Of a stretch of 25,362 nucleotides of DNA, positions 7,446 to 14,611 are shown one piece after another. This stretch comes from an uncultured Bacilli bacterium (lineage in GTDB: Bacteria > Bacillota_I > Bacilli_A > RF39 > UBA660). The notes under the pieces were generated by a model. That model searched no databases. It was not told the DNA's origin and saw nothing but the letters and a program-made list of their open reading frames with translations. Numbering within the stretch: the first letter of the stretch is position 1; the number at the start of each line of letters is the position of its first letter. The stretch lies in assembly GCA_944373065.1 (NCBI GenBank), contig CALWAJ010000006.1:1-25362 (forward strand), read 5' to 3'. The position numbers and the translations under genes are program-made.

Positions 7446-8672
7446 TTATTTATAAACCTTTACTTTCTTAATAGTATTATGTTTTATGAAGTTATCACTT
7501 GTAAGATAAGTTATTAACTCATTTGGAATATTCTCTACTCCATAGTAATTAATCATATTTTCAATTGCTAAAGTCTTATTAGAATTATCTTTAAGAATAT
7601 TTTTAAAGTATTCTATCTCTTTTTCATATTTTAAAGAGAATCTAAAATAATCTTGAAATAACACTGGTAATAAAGTAACTGCATCTTTATAACCATTTTG
7701 TTCTAATATAACTCTCTCAGCTTCTAAAACATCTATAATTTCTCCTAAGTTTTCAGCATGATAACATGACATTTTTTTATGTTTATAAGCAAGGTCATAA
7801 TTAATTTGTTTCTTATATTCTCTCCACCTTTCCTCATTAAAGACTTTTCTAAATTTTTCTGGAAAGTCATCATAAATACTAGGTTTAAAATTAATAGATG
7901 TCACATAGTCCTTATAAAAATGATTAGGACTCTTTTCATAAATAATATCGTTTAAATAAAGTGAAAAAACTCTTTCAATAATAGAATAATTTCCTTTATC
8001 TAAAGAAACATTACTAAATTCTATCTCTCTATATTTATCTTTTAAAATATTATATACTCTAAAAAATCTCTCGCTTAATATCTTTACAGGAGCATCATGA
8101 TAATATGTTTTAACATCATAAAAATAATCTCTAAATTTCTGTTCTTTATAATCTAACCAACTCATTTTACAAATTTTTATATCTTCATCTTTTAAGGCTT
8201 CTACATTAAAGAAACCACTCTTTGGAATATTATTATTTAAATATTGTTTAAACTTTTCAAATCTATTACTATCATACTTATTATAGTAATATCCATATCT
8301 TTCATTAATAGCTTTATTTATAATATTTTGGTTCAAATAAAAACTTATATATTTTATTTTATTATAAAAATCTATAAAATCTTTAGTTAATAAGGCATCT
8401 TTTCTTTCCTCTTCATCATCACTATCTACCCCATCAAGAACACATCCTAACTCATAACCTGTTGCAATATTATCTTTAGGATTTAAAAATAAAATTAGGT
8501 CATCATGATGTAAAGGAATATTATACTTTTTAAAAATTGCAGGTAACTCTGATAACATTACAGCTTTAAAATCATCTGAAGAACCTTGACATGCTTTATC
8601 TAGCAAATAATTAATAGGTGTAAATTGAGGAAAACAGACATTTGGATAATAAGTAATTTCTTCTAAATACAT
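7446..8672 (-). CDS. Uncharacterised cytoplasmic protein, 408 residues
   Basis: I do not recognise this protein. It has no signal peptide or membrane segment and is rich in Lys, Asp, Glu, Asn and Tyr. It looks mostly helical, with an acidic patch DGVDSDDEEERKD about a fifth of the way in, several aromatic-rich stretches (YYNKYDSNRF, YFYDVKTYYHD) and SCYHAENLGE in the C-terminal third. No catalytic motif stands out. GGAG lies before the ATG. It is a single-gene unit, convergent with the DUF2798 gene, and its promoter carries inverted Spo0A-like boxes, so a role in the stationary-phase or sporulation response is possible. Composition resembles the unknown proteins at 13841 and 17288. Confidence 0.6.
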   Translation of the reverse strand: MYLEEITYYPNVCFPQFTPINYLLDKACQGSSDDFKAVMLSELPAIFKKYNIPLHHDDLILFLNPKDNIATGYELGCVLDGVDSDDEEERKDALLTKDFIDFYNKIKYISFYLNQNIINKAINERYGYYYNKYDSNRFEKFKQYLNNNIPKSGFFNVEALKDEDIKICKMSWLDYKEQKFRDYFYDVKTYYHDAPVKILSERFFRVYNILKDKYREIEFSNVSLDKGNYSIIERVFSLYLNDIIYEKSPNHFYKDYVTSINFKPSIYDDFPEKFRKVFNEERWREYKKQINYDLAYKHKKMSCYHAENLGEIIDVLEAERVILEQNGYKDAVTLLPVLFQDYFRFSLKYEKEIEYFKNILKDNSNKTLAIENMINYYGVENIPNELITYLTSDNFIKHNTIKKVKVYK

Positions 8673-8696
8673 AAAGAATCTCCTTTCATAGTTAAT

Positions 8697-8746
8697 AATA
8701 TAGCATTAAATATTAACTTTATCAATTTTTGGTCGAAAATTTCGAC
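8697..8746 (-). promoter_or_regulatory. Promoter with inverted Spo0A-like boxes
   Basis: Minus strand: -35 TTGATA (8725-8720), 17-nt spacer, -10 TATATT (8702-8697). Five nt upstream of the -35 is the perfect palindrome GTCGAAA-A-TTTCGAC (8732-8746). It forms two convergent boxes, GGTCGAA and AGTCGAA, each one base off TGTCGAA. The place relative to the -35 is close to that at the two surface-protein promoters. Confidence 0.55.
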
Positions 8747-8832
8747 TAAACGAATTAAAATCAATATTGTATTTTTCCTAATTGCAGTTTTAAATTGGAT
8801 TCAGAACAAATAAAACAAAATAAATTTTGTTT

Positions 8833-8968
8833 CGCCCTTGTCGTTGCCTCCAAGGATTCCTACTTCATAGATAGAGTAACCCCTATTCTCCATAGGCTTA
8901 AATTCCGATAGTCGCTACCGTACTAATTTGATTTTATTATTTAATTATTATTTTATCTAAAACATTAT
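8833..8968 (-). ncRNA. Probable omega-RNA (guide RNA scaffold) of the TnpB element
   Basis: Directly after the tnpB stop, the minus strand has CGGTAG-CGA-CTATCG (a small hairpin), AATTTAAGCCTATGGAG, a weak ATAG/CTAT hairpin, ATGAAGTAGGAA and a CCTTG/CAAGG hairpin. This order is that of the right ends of IS605-type tnpB elements, where the omega-RNA is made and overlaps the end of tnpB. The guide would be the sequence just past the right end, below about 8833. The upstream boundary may lie inside tnpB. Confidence 0.6.
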
Positions 8969-9793
8969 CTATACTAAACTAACTAAATTATAATGTAACT
9001 TTAATCCTTCTAATAATATGTTTAAACTTGCATTTATATCTCTATCATTATGTGATCCACATTTAGGACACTCATACTCTCTTATACTTAAATCTTTTAA
9101 CTTACTATTCTTATATCCACAGCGACTACATATTTGACTACTCGGATAATAGGTATTTATCTTATAATAAATCTTACCTTTTATCTTACACTTCCACTCT
9201 ATTAAAGAACGCAATGTACTAACACATGCATCTGATAGACTTCTATTAAATGCTTTTCTCTTATCTTTAAACATATCTTTTACTAATAGACTCTCTGTTA
9301 CTATAATATCGTGTTCATTAACTATTTCATTTGCAATATTGTTTAAATAATGTTTTCTATAATTCTTTATCTTAGCATATAACCTTGCTATTTTTTCTTT
9401 TGTCTTTAAATAATTCTTACTACCTTTAACTTGTCTAGATAATTTTCTTTGTAATCTTTTTAATCTTTTTTCAAACTTCATTAATACTTTCTCGTTACCA
9501 TATTTAATACCATCACTTGTTATTACTAAATCTTTTATTCCTAAATCTATTCCTACTATATTAGTAGGTGTTACTTTATCTATTAAGATATCTTCTACTA
9601 CAGCAACACTGACATAATATTTATTGGTAGGCTCTCTTGATATAGTCGCATTTAATATTTTACCTTCTATTCTATCTTTGGTTCTAAATCCTCTTATTTT
9701 TACTTTGCCTAGTTTAGGTAATTTTATAAATCTACTTAATAAATCTACTTCTATATTACTATATTCTTTTCCTTTTTGGTACTTCTTATACAA
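8969..9793 (-). CDS. tnpB: TnpB RNA-guided nuclease, C-terminal part (frameshifted)
   Basis: This frame encodes the catalytic part of TnpB: the RuvC-like domain with GIDLGIKDL (first Asp), VTESLLVKDM (Glu) and DRDINASLNIL (last Asp). A zinc finger, CSRCGYK...CPKCG, lies between the last two. All expected catalytic and zinc residues are present. The frame starts from a non-standard TTG and has no proper N-terminus; that is encoded one frame away at 9751-10116. Joining the frames at the A5 run (plus-strand T 9773-9777) gives CIRSTKKGKEYSNIEVDL, which is continuous TnpB sequence. TnpB is a guide-RNA nuclease that preserves the element at its donor site. Either a mutation, a sequencing error or a recoding event separates the two parts. 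Confidence 0.85.
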   Translation of the reverse strand: MYKKYQKGKEYSNIEVDLLSRFIKLPKLGKVKIRGFRTKDRIEGKILNATISREPTNKYYVSVAVVEDILIDKVTPTNIVGIDLGIKDLVITSDGIKYGNEKVLMKFEKRLKRLQRKLSRQVKGSKNYLKTKEKIARLYAKIKNYRKHYLNNIANEIVNEHDIIVTESLLVKDMFKDKRKAFNRSLSDACVSTLRSLIEWKCKIKGKIYYKINTYYPSSQICSRCGYKNSKLKDLSIREYECPKCGSHNDRDINASLNILLEGLKLHYNLVSLV

Positions 9794-10116
9794 CTAGTTC
9801 TATAAGACTGCCTACTAAATCTATTTTTAAATTTAGGATAACCTTTTCTTTTAGCATAATAATCATTAAAAGCTTTGCACAAATCATCTACAGTAGAACA
9901 CAATACAGTTGAATCTACTTCTTTTAAAAATTCATTTTCTTCTTTTAATTTAGGTAAATCTTTATGTAAATCAAATCTATTTATACCATTATTATCTTTT
10001 AAATAATTAAGATAATGATTATATACAAATCTTTTACATCCTAAAGTTTTATTAATTAATATCTTTTGGTCATCTGTTGGATATAACCTAAATTTATATG
10101 CTCTATACATCTCCAT
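9751..10116 (-). CDS. tnpB: TnpB, N-terminal part (frameshifted)
   Basis: This frame encodes the helical N-terminal domain of TnpB: YRAYKFRLYPTDDQK, then VYNHYLNYL, and further down AFNDYYAKRKGYPKFKNR with SRQSYRTS, all family hallmarks. After SCIRSTKK it runs into about six unrelated residues and stops, because one base is missing relative to the downstream frame. GGGAG lies before the ATG at 10116. Alone it lacks the nuclease domain. Confidence 0.85.
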   Translation of the reverse strand: MEMYRAYKFRLYPTDDQKILINKTLGCKRFVYNHYLNYLKDNNGINRFDLHKDLPKLKEENEFLKEVDSTVLCSTVDDLCKAFNDYYAKRKGYPKFKNRFSRQSYRTSCIRSTKKEKNIVI

Positions 10117-10376
10117 AATCCATTTCTCCCTGCTTAATATTTGTAACTTAAGCGTACTATCTAGAAGATACGTTTGTCAATACATATTTTCGATTTTATT
10201 CATTAAAAACGCAATTTCCTTATATATAAAAAAACTTAAACGAAATGTTTTAGAAAATTTATTGACACAAACAATTCAAGTGTTTTTTTGTAATCACAAT
10301 TATTAGTATATGGTAAATTTAAAAGAGAGACTGGCGAATTTTTATATTTTTATAGAAAACTTTCATTTTACAAAGG

Positions 10377-10466
10377 CAAACCTTGTTACAAGTATTACAA
10401 AATCCAGATAATCAAGAGTTTGTTAAAATGGGACAGTTAATGGGTATAGTAAGATGCATGTATTAA
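10377..10466 (+). pseudogene. Relic of a penicillin-binding protein (ftsI/spoVD-like) gene
   Basis: Twenty-nine codons on the plus strand read QTLLQVLQNPDNQEFVKMGQ and then LMGIVR, ending at a TAA. The PBP at 14612-16519 has QTFLQVLQNSCNPGFVKMGQ and LLGKER at residues 338-363, around its SCN active-site motif. The relic has lost the SCN residues, and the sequence before and after it is unrelated, so only this piece of a paralogue survives. The rest of the gene-free stretch 10117-10651 holds the tnpB element left end and two palindromes; I see no other coding signal. Confidence 0.6.
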
Positions 10467-10509
10467 TGTATAAGCATAATGTTAATATTTTATATTATTT
10501 ATTCTAGCA

Positions 10510-10536
10510 TTCAAGGTCCCACCTTGGGACCTTGAA
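10510..10536. repeat. 27-bp palindrome 1 of the ORF6N cluster
   Basis: Perfect inverted repeat with 11-bp arms TTCAAGGTCCC / GGGACCTTGAA and the centre ACCTT. It could fold as a terminator on the plus strand (TCTTTCTATT follows), but length and layout match the three palindromes at and inside the ORF6N gene. Confidence 0.7.
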
Positions 10537-10605
10537 TCTTTCTATTCCTAATACTGTCACTATTTTTTATTTGAAACCTTATGTATTAACAAAGCACTAT
10601 ATAAA

Positions 10606-10632
10606 TTAGTCATCACAATTTGTGATATCCAA
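10606..10632. repeat. 27-bp palindrome 2 of the ORF6N cluster (degenerate)
   Basis: The inner part ATCAC-AATTT-GTGAT is a perfect palindrome; the outer arm bases no longer pair well. It lies 20 bp after the ORF6N stop codon and shares its ATCAC core with palindrome 4 upstream of that gene. Confidence 0.5.
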
Positions 10633-10651
10633 TAACTTCTAATAAAAGTTA

Positions 10652-11470
10652 CTATTCTAACTTATCTAATAAACTCTCTAAAATCTCTTTACTTTCTATT
10701 TTAGTAATAGCAAAACATTTCTTGCCTAAATCTTTAAAACTTGCTCCAGAATGATATAAATCTTTCTTATCTAAAATAATAAATCTATCATGAAAAGAGT
10801 TATTAACTACTAATGTAATATTATTATACTGTTCTTTATACTTCTCGTAATCTTGTATTTTATATTTATTAGTAATTAATGTTACTTGTTTATTAGTCTT
10901 AGATAATATGTCTAAAATATTCTTATTAATATAATTATCTATTATAATAATACTACTTTCAGCTTTCTCAAATATCTTCATCATAAGAGAATAAGCATCA
11001 TAAATCTGCCCTTCAAAGAATATATGATTATTCTTTTCTTTAAAGCTAGAAAAAGCATCTTCTAATAAATCTATTCTTCTAGAATCTTTTAATACTAAAT
11101 CATTTATATACTTTTGTTCAATTAGATTAGTTGATATGTATTTTCTCATTGCCACAAAAGCATCCATTATCCTTATACTCACTTCTTCTGCGACAGGTGT
11201 TCTAAGTACAGTAGCAAGCATGGCGATACCTTGCTCTGTAAATACATATGGATTATATCTTCTTCCACCTTTTATGTTTGAGGTTTCAAATTGAAACCTC
11301 AAATATAGTTTGCTTTCTTCATCAGTTAACTGAAACATAAACCTTTCTGGAAATCTATTAATATGTCGCTTAACTGCTAAATTAATAGTCTTAGTTCCGT
11401 TTTTACATTCATAAAGTTTAGCCAAATCACTATCAAGCATCACTTGTTTTCCTCTAATCTCATATATCAT
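10652..11470 (-). CDS. ORF6N-domain DNA-binding protein with C-terminal PLD-like region
   Basis: Residues 1-110 are a typical ORF6N domain, the phage-type DNA-binding/antirepressor module: MIYEIRGKQVMLDSDLAKLYE, NRFPERFMFQLT, GGRRYNPYVFTEQGIAMLATVL. A helical linker follows. The C-terminal part has hydrophobic strands and HDRFIILDKKDLYHSGASFKDLG, resembling the single phospholipase-D-like domain found in many ORF6N proteins. Start is uncertain: the ATG at 11470 has no ribosome-binding site, while the frame is open upstream and encodes INDLITKEDIKIEN, as family members often do. A GGGAGG sits 8 nt before an ATA codon (11512). Either ATA is used, or the original ATG was lost by one base change. 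A 27-bp palindrome lies within the gene. Probably of phage origin; target unknown. Confidence 0.75.
   Translation of the reverse strand: MIYEIRGKQVMLDSDLAKLYECKNGTKTINLAVKRHINRFPERFMFQLTDEESKLYLRFQFETSNIKGGRRYNPYVFTEQGIAMLATVLRTPVAEEVSIRIMDAFVAMRKYISTNLIEQKYINDLVLKDSRRIDLLEDAFSSFKEKNNHIFFEGQIYDAYSLMMKIFEKAESSIIIIDNYINKNILDILSKTNKQVTLITNKYKIQDYEKYKEQYNNITLVVNNSFHDRFIILDKKDLYHSGASFKDLGKKCFAITKIESKEILESLLDKLE
11277..11303. repeat. 27-bp palindrome 3, inside the ORF6N gene
   Basis: Perfect inverted repeat TTTGAGGTTTC-AAATT-GAAACCTCAAA within the coding sequence for LYLRFQFETSN, just before GGRRYNPYVF. Its length and arm pattern match the palindromes outside the gene. Confidence 0.75.
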
Positions 11471-11562
11471 ATTTTCTATTTTTATATCTTCTTTTGTTAT
11501 TAAATCGTTTATAACTATAACCTCCCTACATATCTTATTTTTAAAAACCTATTTCATTACAT

Positions 11563-11589
11563 TTTGAGATCACAAATCGTGACCTCAAA
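11563..11589. repeat. 27-bp palindrome 4, upstream of the ORF6N gene
   Basis: Inverted repeat TTTGAGATCAC-AAATC-GTGACCTCAAA with one arm mismatch that would be a G-U pair in minus-strand RNA. It lies between the ftsW stop and the ORF6N ribosome-binding site, where an operator would sit. No T run follows on the minus strand, so it is not an evident ftsW terminator. Confidence 0.7.
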
Positions 11590-11627
11590 CTTTTAATAAT
11601 AGGTATTTCTATTAATATAATATACAG

Positions 11628-12722
11628 TTACTGATTATTTTTTTTCGCAATATTAAGAAGAATTCCAATACTTAATAAACTTATTAATAAGGAACTTCCT
11701 CCATAAGATAAGAAAGGTAAAGTAACACCAGTTACAGGTATTAAACCTATAACGACTGCAAGATTCATTAATGCTTGAAAAATCATTTGAAAGATAAGTC
11801 CGAAAGCTAAGTACTTAGCAAATAAATCATTTGTCTTCAATGCTATTTTTACACCGAAGTATAGAAGTAAGAAGAAAAGTACTGCAATAAATATCGCTCC
11901 TACTACTCCAAACTCTTCACAAATTATTGAAAAGATAAAATCTGTTTGAGGTTCTGGTAAGTAAAAATGTTTTTGTCTTGAGTTAAGAAAGCCTGTTCCT
12001 AAAACACCACCTGGTCCTATTGCATATAAAGATTGTATTATTTGAAAACCTGTTCCTAAAGGATCAGACCAAGGATCTATAAAAGATGTTATTCTATCCA
12101 TTCGATAAGGGGCAATAACAATTAGAATTATTACTCCAATTACTCCTATCACACCTAAGATGTAAAAGAATTTCATATTAACTCCTGCAATAAAAAGCAT
12201 AGCAATAATTGAAACCATTAAAACTAAACCAGTACCTAAATCAGGCTGTAACATAATAAGACCAAAAGCAAGAGTTGCAATACCAAGTATTGGAATAACT
12301 CCTTTCTTATAACTTTTTAAAAACTTATTACTATTAACTAAGTATTTACTTGTAAATATTATTAATGCTAGCTTTATAAACTCACTAGGTTGTATTCCAA
12401 ATGGCCCTATTCCAAACCAACTACGACTACCATTTCTAATACTACCTATACCTGGTATTAAAACTAAAATTAATAATAAAAAGCAAATACCTAAAATGAT
12501 ATTTGCCTTCTTAAAATAGACATTATAATCTATTTTACTAACTATATACATTATTATAAATCCTATTACTGTAAATAATGCTTGTTGCCTCACATAGTGA
12601 AAACTATCATGAAACTTATACTCGGCCCAAATACTTGAAGCTGAATATATCATTATAAGTCCAAATGTTACTAAGAGTATTACTGTGATTAATAAAGGCA
12701 AACCATAACCTTTCTTCTTCAT
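11628..12722 (-). CDS. ftsW: FtsW/SpoVE-type SEDS peptidoglycan glycosyltransferase
   Basis: A 364-residue membrane protein of the SEDS family with about ten membrane segments. Family signatures include MIYSASS near the N-terminus, GSRSWFGIGPFGIQPSEFIKL, LQPDLGTG, the loop with GPGGVLGTGFLNSRQKHFYLPEPQTDFIFSIICEE in pieces, and the C-terminal PVTGVTLPFLSYGGSSL. SEDS proteins polymerise lipid II into glycan strands and work with a class B PBP. It starts 14 nt after mraY ends, in one operon, and a matching PBP gene lies upstream at 14612, which favours FtsW or its sporulation relative SpoVE over RodA. murD and murG, often placed next to these genes, are absent. Confidence 0.9.
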   Translation of the reverse strand: MKKKGYGLPLLITVILLVTFGLIMIYSASSIWAEYKFHDSFHYVRQQALFTVIGFIIMYIVSKIDYNVYFKKANIILGICFLLLILVLIPGIGSIRNGSRSWFGIGPFGIQPSEFIKLALIIFTSKYLVNSNKFLKSYKKGVIPILGIATLAFGLIMLQPDLGTGLVLMVSIIAMLFIAGVNMKFFYILGVIGVIGVIILIVIAPYRMDRITSFIDPWSDPLGTGFQIIQSLYAIGPGGVLGTGFLNSRQKHFYLPEPQTDFIFSIICEEFGVVGAIFIAVLFFLLLYFGVKIALKTNDLFAKYLAFGLIFQMIFQALMNLAVVIGLIPVTGVTLPFLSYGGSSLLISLLSIGILLNIAKKNNQ

Positions 12723-12736
12723 CTAATCACTCTTTT

Positions 12737-13717
12737 CTATAACCATACTCCAAAAATAATGCCACCCATCGCAAGTAATAGACCAAAGACTACAAATAAC
12801 TTAACAATGTCTGTCTCTTGCCAACCAAGTTTTTCAAAATGATGATGTAGTGGTGTCATTAAGAATAACTTTTTATGAAAGAATCTTAACCAAAATACTT
12901 GTAAGATAACTGATAATGTTTCGATTACGAATACTCCTGCTACTACAAGTAAAGTAAGCTCTCTATGAGTAAGTATAGCAACTGCCCCCATCACCCCACC
13001 AAGGGCTAGAGAACCAGTATCTCCCATAAATACTTTAGCAGGATGGGTATTGAAAACTAAGAAACCAATCAAAGAACCTACTAATACTAAACAAAATATT
13101 CCAATATCTTCAAAGCCTACCACAAAAGATATAAGGGCAAAGGCAATAAAGGCAACTGCAGATAAACTACCGGCAAGACCATCTAGTCCATCTGTAAGAT
13201 TAACAGCATTAGAAGCACCTATTAAAATAAACAATATAAATAATCCATATAACCAAGTAAGTTCTATATCAATACCAAGAGTACCAACTACAAAAGATGT
13301 CTGCCCTCCATTTTTCATATATATATAGAAAAATATAGTTGAAATAATTACTTGTCCTAACAGTTTTTGATAAGTAGTAAGTCCTTCATTATTATGCTTT
13401 TTTAAGGATAAAAAATCATCTAAAAATCCAATAATTGCAAATCCTAAAAAAACAACTAAAACTATCGCTAAATTATCAGAATAAGGTATCTTATCAGTGA
13501 TCAATAAACCTATCGTAATTAAAACAGTAGGAATAATAAAGATTAATCCTCCCATTGTCGGAGTACCTTCCTTCTGTCTATGAGAGTATCCTACATAACT
13601 GCTTATTCTTTGCCCTACTTTTAACTTTCTTAAAAGAGGTAAAAGAATAAGACCTAAAACTACGCTAAATAAAAATCCAATCATAATTGCAAATACTGCT
13701 TTTGTAAGTAATAACAT
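12737..13717 (-). CDS. mraY: Phospho-N-acetylmuramoyl-pentapeptide-transferase MraY
   Basis: A 326-residue polytopic membrane enzyme that transfers phospho-MurNAc-pentapeptide from UDP to undecaprenyl phosphate, forming lipid I at the inner membrane face. Key motifs: HRQKEGTPTMGG (46-57), the Asp pair in GFLDDFLSLKKHN (97-109), NAVNLTDGLDGLAG (170-183), FMGDTGSLALGG and the C-terminal MTPLHHHFEKLGW. Length is normal for the family. It starts a unit with ftsW. An AGAGG lies upstream of the ATG, and a promoter with an extended -10 is near 13745. Confidence 0.95.
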   Translation of the reverse strand: MLLLTKAVFAIMIGFLFSVVLGLILLPLLRKLKVGQRISSYVGYSHRQKEGTPTMGGLIFIIPTVLITIGLLITDKIPYSDNLAIVLVVFLGFAIIGFLDDFLSLKKHNNEGLTTYQKLLGQVIISTIFFYIYMKNGGQTSFVVGTLGIDIELTWLYGLFILFILIGASNAVNLTDGLDGLAGSLSAVAFIAFALISFVVGFEDIGIFCLVLVGSLIGFLVFNTHPAKVFMGDTGSLALGGVMGAVAILTHRELTLLVVAGVFVIETLSVILQVFWLRFFHKKLFLMTPLHHHFEKLGWQETDIVKLFVVFGLLLAMGGIIFGVWL

Positions 13718-13744
13718 GACTTATCGCCTCTTTCTTCTTCAAGT

Positions 13745-13753
13745 ATTATAGCA
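13745..13753 (-). promoter_or_regulatory. Extended -10 promoter element before mraY
   Basis: The minus strand reads TGCTATAAT (13753-13745), a consensus extended -10, about 30 bp before the mraY ATG. No good -35 is seen. It suggests that mraY-ftsW can be transcribed independently of the PBP gene. Confidence 0.45.
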
Positions 13754-13840
13754 TAAGTATTTTTGTTATTCTATATGTATTTTTTTATTTGACTTTTTCT
13801 TGTCATTTAATTTTATGATAATTATTTAGTTTTATACTAA

Positions 13841-14551
13841 TTATATTCGCTTTACTAAATTATGAAGCTTTTCACTTGTATTATAGTATCCAGCCATTTC
13901 TACAAGCTTAGTTGGATCATCATCTTTACTTATATTTTTTAAAACCCAAGGAAAAACATAATCTTTAGAAACTATTTCTTCAGCATATACATCTATAGGA
14001 TCTGATAATAAATCAGGATTTATCACACATATCAAATTACTTTCTTTACCATAATACTTAACTATATTATAAAATGTATCTAATCTCATATTTTCTTTTC
14101 TTCTAGAGTACATAATATAAGGATAAGTATCAGAAGAAAATATTTTTTCAACAAATTTATCAGTAAAATCATTTTTAGAAATTGTAGGTTTAAAATATCT
14201 TAAAGCCTTTTTATTTTTAACATCTAACTTATATACATTATCACGAAGTTTAAATATATTTAAATAAGTTAAAACAATAGAATGATACACTTCCTCACCT
14301 CTATTGAAACTAACTTCATAATTATAAAGATATGTTTCATCATCAATATCATATTTTTCTAAAGAAAAGAATGATGAGTTAAAATCAATGTTTGTCTGAT
14401 ATTCACCACTCATTAAATTTACAAGTAAATTAAGATTATCATTAAAAGTATCACTAGGTACATTTGTTTCTATATAACGTAAAAGTCTATTATATCTTTC
14501 TCTTTCTAATTTTATTAATCGTTTGATATTAGTATTATTAACTCTTGGCAT
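13841..14551 (-). CDS. Uncharacterised protein, 236 residues
   Basis: I do not recognise this protein. It has no membrane segment or signal peptide. A basic helical start (NIKRLIKLERERYNRLLRYIE) is followed by a mixed region with FNRGEEVYHSIVLTYLNIFKL, then YPYIMYSRRKENMRLDTFYNIVKYYG and a C-terminal EMAGYYNTSEKLHNLVKRI. It lies between the PBP and mraY genes, where murE/murF-type genes or nothing would be usual, and starts about 60 nt after the PBP stop. About 120 nt of AT-rich DNA separates it from mraY. A good ribosome-binding site (AAGGAAG) precedes the ATG. Confidence 0.6.
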   Translation of the reverse strand: MPRVNNTNIKRLIKLERERYNRLLRYIETNVPSDTFNDNLNLLVNLMSGEYQTNIDFNSSFFSLEKYDIDDETYLYNYEVSFNRGEEVYHSIVLTYLNIFKLRDNVYKLDVKNKKALRYFKPTISKNDFTDKFVEKIFSSDTYPYIMYSRRKENMRLDTFYNIVKYYGKESNLICVINPDLLSDPIDVYAEEIVSKDYVFPWVLKNISKDDDPTKLVEMAGYYNTSEKLHNLVKRI

Positions 14552-14611
14552 AAATAACTTCCTTTCTCAAATTGCCATTATTATATAACTATTATTATGC
14601 TTTAGCAATAA

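Larger units (their letters stand above)
8820..10200 (-). mobile_element. tnpB-only IS200/IS605-type element (ends approximate)
   Basis: The element contains tnpB in two overlapping frames and, after it, a non-coding right-end region with the conserved IS605-type block AATTTAAGCCTATGGAG and ATGAAGTAGGAA. No tnpA is present, so it would depend on a transposase elsewhere or is immobile. The ends cannot be fixed without comparison to an empty site: the right end is probably near 8820-8835, the left end somewhere in 10130-10250. A TTGACA lies upstream of tnpB at about 10176. Confidence 0.65.

Noticed and set aside
8969..10116. CRISPR-associated Cas12 nuclease
   Set aside because: The size, the N-terminal YRAYKFRLYPT and the right-end block are those of IS605-type TnpB, and there is no array.
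10510..10536. Ordinary terminator for a plus-strand transcript
   Set aside because: There is no intact plus-strand gene before it and the T run is poor; its size and symmetry match the other ORF6N palindromes better.
13050..13328. 92-codon plus-strand frame opposite mraY
   Set aside because: It is antisense to a conserved mraY, has low-complexity Lys/Ile/Thr composition and no start signals.
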